A stretch of 20,100 bases of DNA from Prevotella sp. CAG:1031 (lineage in GTDB: Bacteria; Bacteroidota; Bacteroidia; Bacteroidales; Muribaculaceae), in the NCBI GenBank assembly GCA_000431215.1, contig HF985599.1, positions 1-20,100 of the forward strand, in the 5' to 3' direction. Made by a program: the position numbers and the translations under genes. A model generated the notes under the pieces. The model ran no database searches and was not told the DNA's origin. It saw only the letters and a program-made list of their open reading frames with translations. This document shows, piece by piece, positions 15,447 to 20,100 of the stretch (positions within the stretch are counted from its first letter, which is position 1; each line of letters begins with the position of its first letter).

Positions 15447-16652
15447 TTACCGTCCGCTAAACCGTAACAGCCATCGGGGAATGTCGACTATGGAAATGCC
15501 CTCGTAATCGCTGTCTTCATGGCGCGTCCGGGCAAGCAGCATCTTAGGATAGGCGTCGCGAATCTGCAGCAGCGGCCCGACCTCGCGGCGGAATGTCGCT
15601 TCGTCGGCAATGTTGTCGCTGACCTGAACGTATATTTTCTCACTGCCTTTCATGGCCACGAAATCAATTTCTTTCTGATAAAGTTTCCCGACATACACTT
15701 CGTATCCTCGCCTTAAAAGTTCGATATAGACTATGTTTTCGAGCATACGGCCCCAGTCCATATTGCGCTTGCCGAGCACGGCAAAACGGATTCCGGTATC
15801 GGCAAGATAATATTTGCTCAGCGACTGAAGATAGGTCTTGCCTCTCACATCATAGCGTTTGGCTTCATAAAACACAAAAGCGTGGCAGAGATGTTCGATA
15901 TAACTTCCTACAGTCATATGGTTGGTTTCATTGCCATTCGCGTTCAATGCCGAGGTGATGTTGCGCGGCGAAGAAATATTGCTGATGTTGTCCATTAAAT
16001 AATTCGACACCTTTTTTAGCAATGTTGCGTTACCGAGCTTATATTTCTGGACAAGATCCCTTATGAGAATGGTATCGTAGACGTCCCGGATATATTTTTC
16101 CTTATCAGTGTCGTTCTTATAGCGATAAGAACCGGCCAGTCCGCCGAGCCGTATATATCGGTCGAAATGTTCGTCAAAGTCTTTCTCAACCTCGAAGTAT
16201 GAGCAATACTCTCTGAAACTGAACGGATAGACGTGTATCTCCATATATCTGCCTGTGAACAGTGTCGCAAGGTCGCTGCTCAACAGGAACGCATTCGAGC
16301 CGGTCAGATATATGTCGTACTTTTCTTCCGAATGCAGGCTATTGATTGTGATTTCAAAATTAGGGCACAGTTGCACCTCGTCGATCATCAGATAGTTGTT
16401 GACGCCTTCTCGATAATTTGCTTCGATGTAATCGTTGAGCGCATGATAATCCTTCAGATGTTCAAACTTTATCTTGGTCAGATCTATGCTTATGATATTG
16501 GCCGATGCATCAGTCTTGAGGATATGCTCAGAGAAGCCGCTCAGCAGTTTTGACTTGCCGGAGCGGCGTATTCCCGTTATTATCTTAATGTCGGGAGTGT
16601 TTATTAAACCCTCTAACTGTCGGAGGTATAGTGGTCTATCTATGAGTTTCAT
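15447..16652 (-). CDS. AAA_14 / DUF4143 ATP-binding protein
   Basis: The 401-residue cytoplasmic ATPase has Walker A GIRRSGKSKLL (27-37), Walker B YLMIDEVQL (87-95) and the sensor-like LTGSNAFLLSS (116-126), then PFSFREYCSYF. The C-terminal DUF4143 region (about 200-401) includes YLADTGIRFAVLG, GRMLENIVYIELLRRGYEVYVGK and a restriction-fold-like EIDFVAMKGSEKIYVQV. The function of this family is not established; it has been discussed around toxin-antitoxin-like, mobile and defence contexts. It is full length with no frameshift. The gene is visibly more AT-rich than carAB or meaB, which suggests horizontal gain. A -7 element and a perfect 11-bp dyad lie in its 5' region. It stands alone, with the broken efflux operon downstream. 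Confidence 0.88.
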   Translation of the reverse strand: MKLIDRPLYLRQLEGLINTPDIKIITGIRRSGKSKLLSGFSEHILKTDASANIISIDLTKIKFEHLKDYHALNDYIEANYREGVNNYLMIDEVQLCPNFEITINSLHSEEKYDIYLTGSNAFLLSSDLATLFTGRYMEIHVYPFSFREYCSYFEVEKDFDEHFDRYIRLGGLAGSYRYKNDTDKEKYIRDVYDTILIRDLVQKYKLGNATLLKKVSNYLMDNISNISSPRNITSALNANGNETNHMTVGSYIEHLCHAFVFYEAKRYDVRGKTYLQSLSKYYLADTGIRFAVLGKRNMDWGRMLENIVYIELLRRGYEVYVGKLYQKEIDFVAMKGSEKIYVQVSDNIADEATFRREVGPLLQIRDAYPKMLLARTRHEDSDYEGISIVDIPRWLLRFSGR

Positions 16653-16662
16653 GTGCTGTCGT

Positions 16663-16695
16663 TTTACAAACTCAAAATTTTTTAGAGTTTGTAAA
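16663..16695. repeat. perfect 11-bp inverted repeat in the DUF4143 gene leader
   Basis: TTTACAAACTC (16663-16673) and its exact complement GAGTTTGTAAA (16685-16695) flank an 11-nt A/T spacer. The dyad starts 11 bp upstream of the ATG at 16652 and ends 7 bp downstream of the -7 element, so it would occupy the first ~30 nt of the transcript. It could be a repressor operator or a leader hairpin. It has no role as a terminator for the upstream operon, since it lies after the new promoter. Confidence 0.7.
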
Positions 16696-16701
16696 GCGAT
16701 G

Positions 16702-16709
16702 CAAAGATA
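16702..16709 (-). promoter_or_regulatory. -7 element (TATCTTTG) for the DUF4143 gene
   Basis: On the minus strand TATCTTTG exactly matches TAnnTTTG, 50 bp before the ATG. No TTTG/TTG is found 19-21 bp upstream, so the -33 contact is missing or weak. Confidence 0.5.
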
Positions 16710-16729
16710 CTGATTATTTTCGAAACTAC

Positions 16730-16753
16730 TCTGATTTTCAGCATAAAATCAGA
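16730..16753 (-). terminator. possible weak terminator after the lipoprotein gene
   Basis: A 9-bp perfect stem (TCTGATTTT and its complement) with a 6-nt loop lies 11 bp past the lipoprotein stop. The stem is AT-rich and followed by GTAGTTTCG on the minus strand instead of a clean T tract, so it may be a weak terminator or simply the boundary of the inserted ATPase gene. Confidence 0.4.
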
Positions 16754-16764
16754 ATAGGGCGAAG

Positions 16765-18759
16765 TCAGCGTGGACGGTTGCGGCGGTTGCTGTTGCTGAG
16801 GCGGTCGGGCGACTGCGGAGCGAAAGGATCGTTCATGAAGGGGTCGAATTCCTCTTCTTCGTCGTCATTGTTGCCTTTCTTGCGCTTCTCGCGCTCTTCT
16901 TCGGTCTCCCATTTCGGGCGTGGCGGCTTGTTCTTCTTGATGTCCTCCGGCTTCTGGAGGTCGACGGGAGTCTCATAGATGTTCCACTGCTGTTCGACAT
17001 CCCAGTTCTTCTTCAGATTCAGCTTCTTAGAGAAGTAGAAGACATCTTCGGGCTGCACGGTGTCGGCCACGCTGCCGGTGTCCCAGCGGCCGTTCTGGTT
17101 GCGGTCGATGAACAGGCGTGCGTAGTAGGCGCCGGGCGTGACATATTCGAAAGTCGCAACGCCGTTTCTGACCGGTTCGAGTCTGACCGGCTTGTCGGAT
17201 GATAGCAATTCGACTATGGCGCTGTCAGGACCGAGATCGCCTATGTTGAAAAAGAGGGCGGCGTAGTCCTCGATGGCATGGGTCGAGACTTCCTGAACAA
17301 ACGGTCGGTTATGGTTGCCGTAGATGTCGGTGACGGCCAGCGAGTCGATGGTTACCCGATATTTGGTTTTCGGCTTCCATGTCATTTCGGTCAGCAGCCT
17401 CATCGGCTGAAGGCTGTCGGGAGGCGATGGAATTCTCGCCGCTACGGGCATCCATACGCTGTCGACAAGTACCTCGATGCGGAATCCCGCCGAGTCGATG
17501 CTTGCTGTCGGCGCCGATGTCTCGAAAAGAAGCGGAATATTGAGATCCTGTGGCTGGCGCGATGATATGCCGATATTGACAAATTCGAGCTTAGGCACGC
17601 TGTCGGTTTCCTCGTCGCGCTTCTTCTTTTTCTTGGGCTGGCGCAGGGCAAACGTCAGAGTGTCGGTTGTGAAGGTTATGTTGTCGAGCGTGTCGGTATG
17701 GAGGTAGCGTGCCGCGATTTTCAGCGTGTCGCTGCCGATGAGCGTTGTGTCGCGCAGCCAGTAGGTCAGCGAGTCGAGGCCGGGCGACGACTGGAGCACC
17801 GCTTCGCGGTCGAGACGGGCACCGGCGCGCACGGTGTTGAGCAGCGTAAGCTGCGGAAGGCTGTCGCTGTGCGTCGACATTTCCAGCGTCAGGCGCCGGG
17901 CGTCGGGGCGTTCATGCTTGACAAGGTAGAGCGGCTTATAGTTCTCGTTGAACCATGTCAGCAGAATGTCGTCGGGGAGGAAGCGTGTGGCGGGGCGCGT
18001 CACCAGTGAGTCGTTGCCTGCCGCGTCGGTGAAAGTGTCGGTCACCTCTACGGCCATTGTCGACGGGCTTATGTCGCGGTCGAGAAAGGCTATGTCTTCT
18101 GAGCGGTCCCAGTGGAAATCATGGTTCAGGTCGTTGATGGCGAACACACGGTAGCTCCCCGGTTTGAGATTGCGTATGGTGAAGCGTCCCAGAGCGTTGG
18201 TCTTGGTGATTCGGTCCATAGGCAGCGTTGTCAGAGCTGTATCTGCCACAGGCGTCGAGTAGACGCCGACGATCATTCCCTGGGCCGGTTCGAGAGTGCG
18301 CCCCTCGAAAACAATACCTGAGATCATCAGGGTGTCGATCGACGGGCCTGTCGAGAAGTCGATGGCGAGTCCGTCGAGTATGTTCCCCTCGTTTAGGTCG
18401 CGCACGGCGTCGGCGAGGTCGACAGTGTAGGTCGTTGAATCACGCAGGGTGTCGCGCAGGGTTATGCGCACGCGGCGCCCGTTCGAGCTTATCTGTGCCT
18501 GCTTTTTCTGAGGGGGCGACACGACGATTTTGTTCATCGGGTCGTCGAGTGTTATGTTTTCGTCGAAGACAATGTCGATGCGGCCGTTGCTGACATTGAC
18601 CGAACCGGGCGCCGGAGTGGAGCTGACCACCACCGGGGGAGTCATGTCGCGCGGGCCCCCTTCGGGGCGCCCGATGCTCGCGCAGGCGGCAAGCAGAAGT
18701 GCCGCCGCAACAACAAACAGGCTTCCCAGGCCGCCGTTATGTCGCATTATCTTCCTCAT
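16765..18759 (-). CDS. large Ig-like-domain lipoprotein
   Basis: 664 residues with a lipoprotein signal: a hydrophobic segment about 11-25 and lipobox LLAAC with Cys26 as the lipidated residue, so it is anchored in the outer or inner membrane. An Ig-like (Big_5 type) domain follows (about 40-137; TPPVVVSSTPAPGSVNVSNG, FDENITLDDP, TTYTVDLADAVRDLNEGN in part). Next is a carboxypeptidase-regulatory-like fold (about 145-208; ISGIVFEGRTLEPAQGMIVG, LGRFTIRNLKPGSYRVFAI), then a long Thr/Asp/Leu-rich beta region. Two Asp-rich loops, DLNHDFHWDRSED (210-222) and DRNQNGRWD later, resemble calcium-binding loops. The C-terminus (~50 residues) is a low-complexity Glu/Lys/Asp/Arg tail. It is the last gene of the M28-sufE operon, 12 bp after sufE. 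A conserved Bacteroidota envelope protein without a known function. Confidence 0.88.
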   Translation of the reverse strand: MRKIMRHNGGLGSLFVVAAALLLAACASIGRPEGGPRDMTPPVVVSSTPAPGSVNVSNGRIDIVFDENITLDDPMNKIVVSPPQKKQAQISSNGRRVRITLRDTLRDSTTYTVDLADAVRDLNEGNILDGLAIDFSTGPSIDTLMISGIVFEGRTLEPAQGMIVGVYSTPVADTALTTLPMDRITKTNALGRFTIRNLKPGSYRVFAINDLNHDFHWDRSEDIAFLDRDISPSTMAVEVTDTFTDAAGNDSLVTRPATRFLPDDILLTWFNENYKPLYLVKHERPDARRLTLEMSTHSDSLPQLTLLNTVRAGARLDREAVLQSSPGLDSLTYWLRDTTLIGSDTLKIAARYLHTDTLDNITFTTDTLTFALRQPKKKKKRDEETDSVPKLEFVNIGISSRQPQDLNIPLLFETSAPTASIDSAGFRIEVLVDSVWMPVAARIPSPPDSLQPMRLLTEMTWKPKTKYRVTIDSLAVTDIYGNHNRPFVQEVSTHAIEDYAALFFNIGDLGPDSAIVELLSSDKPVRLEPVRNGVATFEYVTPGAYYARLFIDRNQNGRWDTGSVADTVQPEDVFYFSKKLNLKKNWDVEQQWNIYETPVDLQKPEDIKKNKPPRPKWETEEEREKRKKGNNDDEEEEFDPFMNDPFAPQSPDRLSNSNRRNRPR

Positions 18760-18771
18760 CGCGATGCCGGT

Positions 18772-19200
18772 TCAGTTTTTTTGTCGGGCGTCGAGAGCCA
18801 GAGCGTAGGCTTTCATCTGCTTGAGCATGGCCAGCAGCCCGTTCGAGCGCGTCGGCGACAGATGCTCGGCGAGTCCTATATCGTTGATGAAATGGAGGTC
18901 GGCGTCGATAATCTCGCGCGGGGTGTGACCGTTGAGAACTTTTATCAGCATGGCGATTATGCCTTTGACGATAATGGCGTCGGAGTCGGCCGTGAACTCG
19001 ACCTTGCCGTCGGCGTCGAGATTGCCGTCGAGCCACACGCGGCTCTGGCAGCCTTCGATGAGGCGGTCGGGAGTCTTGAGTTCTTCTGATATTTCGGGCA
19101 GAGAGTTGCCCATGTCGATTATCATCGAATAGCGGTCCATCCAGTCGTCGACTTCGCTGAACTCGTCGGCGATTTCCTGTTGTGTTTCTTCTATTGTCAT
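18772..19200 (-). CDS. sufE: cysteine desulfuration protein SufE
   Basis: Accepts sulfur from the cysteine desulfurase SufS and passes it to the SUF iron-sulfur cluster assembly scaffold in the cytoplasm. The 142 residues match the family length. The acceptor is Cys51 in the canonical IEGCQSRVWL loop, with the N-terminal EIADEFSEVDDWMDRYSMII helix and the C-terminal HLSPTRSNGLLAMLKQMK block both typical. It starts 14 bp after the M28 gene stop and ends 12 bp before the lipoprotein start, so the three genes are one transcription unit. The other suf genes are not in the window, so its desulfurase partner must be encoded elsewhere. Confidence 0.95.
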   Translation of the reverse strand: MTIEETQQEIADEFSEVDDWMDRYSMIIDMGNSLPEISEELKTPDRLIEGCQSRVWLDGNLDADGKVEFTADSDAIIVKGIIAMLIKVLNGHTPREIIDADLHFINDIGLAEHLSPTRSNGLLAMLKQMKAYALALDARQKN

Positions 19201-19214
19201 GTCTGTCAGGATTA

Positions 19215-20100
19215 TTATGGTTTCTCGCGTCGCAACGTAGTCAGAACTGTTGTCCCAACCGCTCCGAGTGTCTTGGCCGAGATAGCAGTCATGTCGTCGG
19301 CCATAGTGTGCCAGTAGGGTGGAAATGTTCCGGTTGCGGCGTTGTTACATTCTATGATGTCGATAGCGGGGATTCCGGCCTGTCCGATAAAGATATGGTC
19401 GTCGACCACCGGCCCTCCCGGATCGTTGACGAAGATGTCGGCATAACCGATGGCGCGTCCGATAGCCCACACTTTGTCGACAACGGCTCCCGCCTGACCG
19501 AGCGACATATATTCGCGGTTGAAGCGCGCTCCGGCGCCTCCGACCATGTCAAGCAGAATTGCGTAGCGCGGCATTGCGTCGGCCGAATAAGGGATGTTGC
19601 GGGCCCAGAACTGCGACCCTTTGCACCATGATTCGTTGTCGCCGCTGTCGCCGCTGTCTTCGGCGTCGACGAAAAGCAGGTCGACACCGATTTCAGGGCG
19701 GTCGAGGCCGAGCTGACGGGCTATCTCGAGAAGCACACCGACGCCGCTGGCGCCGTCATTGGCTCCGGGGAGCGGCTTGGTGTGGTTCGACTCGTCGGGA
19801 TCTTCGTCGGCCCACGGACGTGTGTCGTAATGGGCGGCGAGCAGAACGCGCGTCTTTGCCGACGGGTTGAAACTGCCGGTTATGTTCGTCAGTTCGACTC
19901 CGTCGATCTCGCCGCGCTGAAGGACGACGGTGTCGGCGCCGCGGCGCTTCAGCTCATTCTGCAGCCAGCCGACGATGGCGGTGTGGCCAGCCGAGCCGGG
20001 ATTGCGCGGCCCCATGTCGACCTGAGCTTTCACTGCGGCATAGGCGCTGTCGGCGTCGAAAGCGGCTGCCACGATGTCGGGCTCGGCCGATGCGGCGTTC
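19215..20100 (-). CDS. M28-family glutaminyl-cyclase-like metalloenzyme (5' end outside window)
   Basis: The frame is open to the window edge; the GTG at 20072 is not the true start, because coding continues upstream as AASAEPDI. Numbering from that GTG, the protein shows the M28 zinc-enzyme core: AAHYDTRPW (His81), LPGANDGASGVGVLLEIA (Asp106), VDAEDSG (Glu138/Asp139), ILLDMVGG (Asp175) and YWHTMADDM (His255). In the glutaminyl-cyclase subgroup the single zinc is held by the Asp, Glu and last His. The WADEDPDESNHTKPLPGAND region and AIDIIE are typical of Bacteroidota homologues, which are usually lipoproteins or exported, but the signal peptide is not visible here. Likely forms N-terminal pyroglutamate on exported proteins; an aminopeptidase role is the alternative. 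First visible gene of the operon with sufE. Confidence 0.9.
   Translation of the reverse strand, partial: NAASAEPDIVAAAFDADSAYAAVKAQVDMGPRNPGSAGHTAIVGWLQNELKRRGADTVVLQRGEIDGVELTNITGSFNPSAKTRVLLAAHYDTRPWADEDPDESNHTKPLPGANDGASGVGVLLEIARQLGLDRPEIGVDLLFVDAEDSGDSGDNESWCKGSQFWARNIPYSADAMPRYAILLDMVGGAGARFNREYMSLGQAGAVVDKVWAIGRAIGYADIFVNDPGGPVVDDHIFIGQAGIPAIDIIECNNAATGTFPPYWHTMADDMTAISAKTLGAVGTTVLTTLRREKP

Noticed and set aside
15191..15460. 89-codon plus-strand frame across the broken efflux leader
   Set aside because: Its peptide is Arg/Ser/Pro-rich without features, it is antisense to the recognised C-terminal remnant, and its end overlaps the DUF4143 gene.
13031..16750. A new defence or toxin-antitoxin system built on the two ATPases
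   Set aside because: No partner toxin, antitoxin, effector or nuclease gene is present. The genes between them are identifiable efflux remnants, and each ATPase has its own promoter. The association is better read as an insertion hotspot.
1..20100. CRISPR arrays, tRNA/rRNA genes, insertion sequences, phage genes
   Set aside because: I saw no regularly spaced repeats, no transposase or integrase motifs, no cloverleaf or rRNA-like sequence on either strand.

Overview
The window looks like chromosomal DNA from a Bacteroidales bacterium, most likely a gut member of the Muribaculaceae/Bacteroidaceae group. This is inferred from Bacteroidota-type promoters (a TAnnTTTG -7 element, two of them with a TTTG/TTG -33 element at 19-20 bp), DUF1573 proteins, a YYNLAGRQ-type C-terminal tail, a large Ig-like lipoprotein next to sufE, and a Bacteroidota-type M28/glutaminyl-cyclase-like enzyme. 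No rRNA, tRNA, CRISPR array, transposase or phage gene is visible.

Layout. 1-1621 (+): an unrecognised exported protein, ending at a perfect 15-bp hairpin shared with the convergent carB. 1694-8343 (-): a two-component system (response regulator then histidine kinase, overlapping), followed by carA-carB, which have their own promoter-like element and make carbamoyl phosphate for pyrimidines and arginine. 8344-8677: a divergent intergenic region with a repeated operator-like word and an orphan intrinsic terminator. 8678-13017 (+): a zinc-less class III sirtuin, then a promoter and a tightly packed set of two DUF1573 proteins and the GTPase MeaB, followed by a DUF2156-type acyltransferase-like protein. 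13031-16750 (-): a plastic island with two ATPase genes from families that are often multicopy in Bacteroidota (AAA-ATPase-like/PD-(D/E)XK and AAA_14/DUF4143). They flank the wreck of a drug-efflux operon: a broken leading gene, then a TolC N-terminus fused in frame to the C-terminus of an MFS exporter. 16765-20100 (-): an operon of an M28 glutaminyl-cyclase-like enzyme (cut by the window edge), sufE and a large lipoprotein.

Most of the window is core metabolism and envelope biology. I found no convincing new multi-gene system. The parts that repay attention are the collapsed efflux locus between two ATPases, the perfect dyad in the leader of the DUF4143 gene, the orphan terminator in the 8.4-8.6 kb gap, the sirtuin without zinc cysteines, and the ATPase whose nuclease domain has lost its catalytic lysine.
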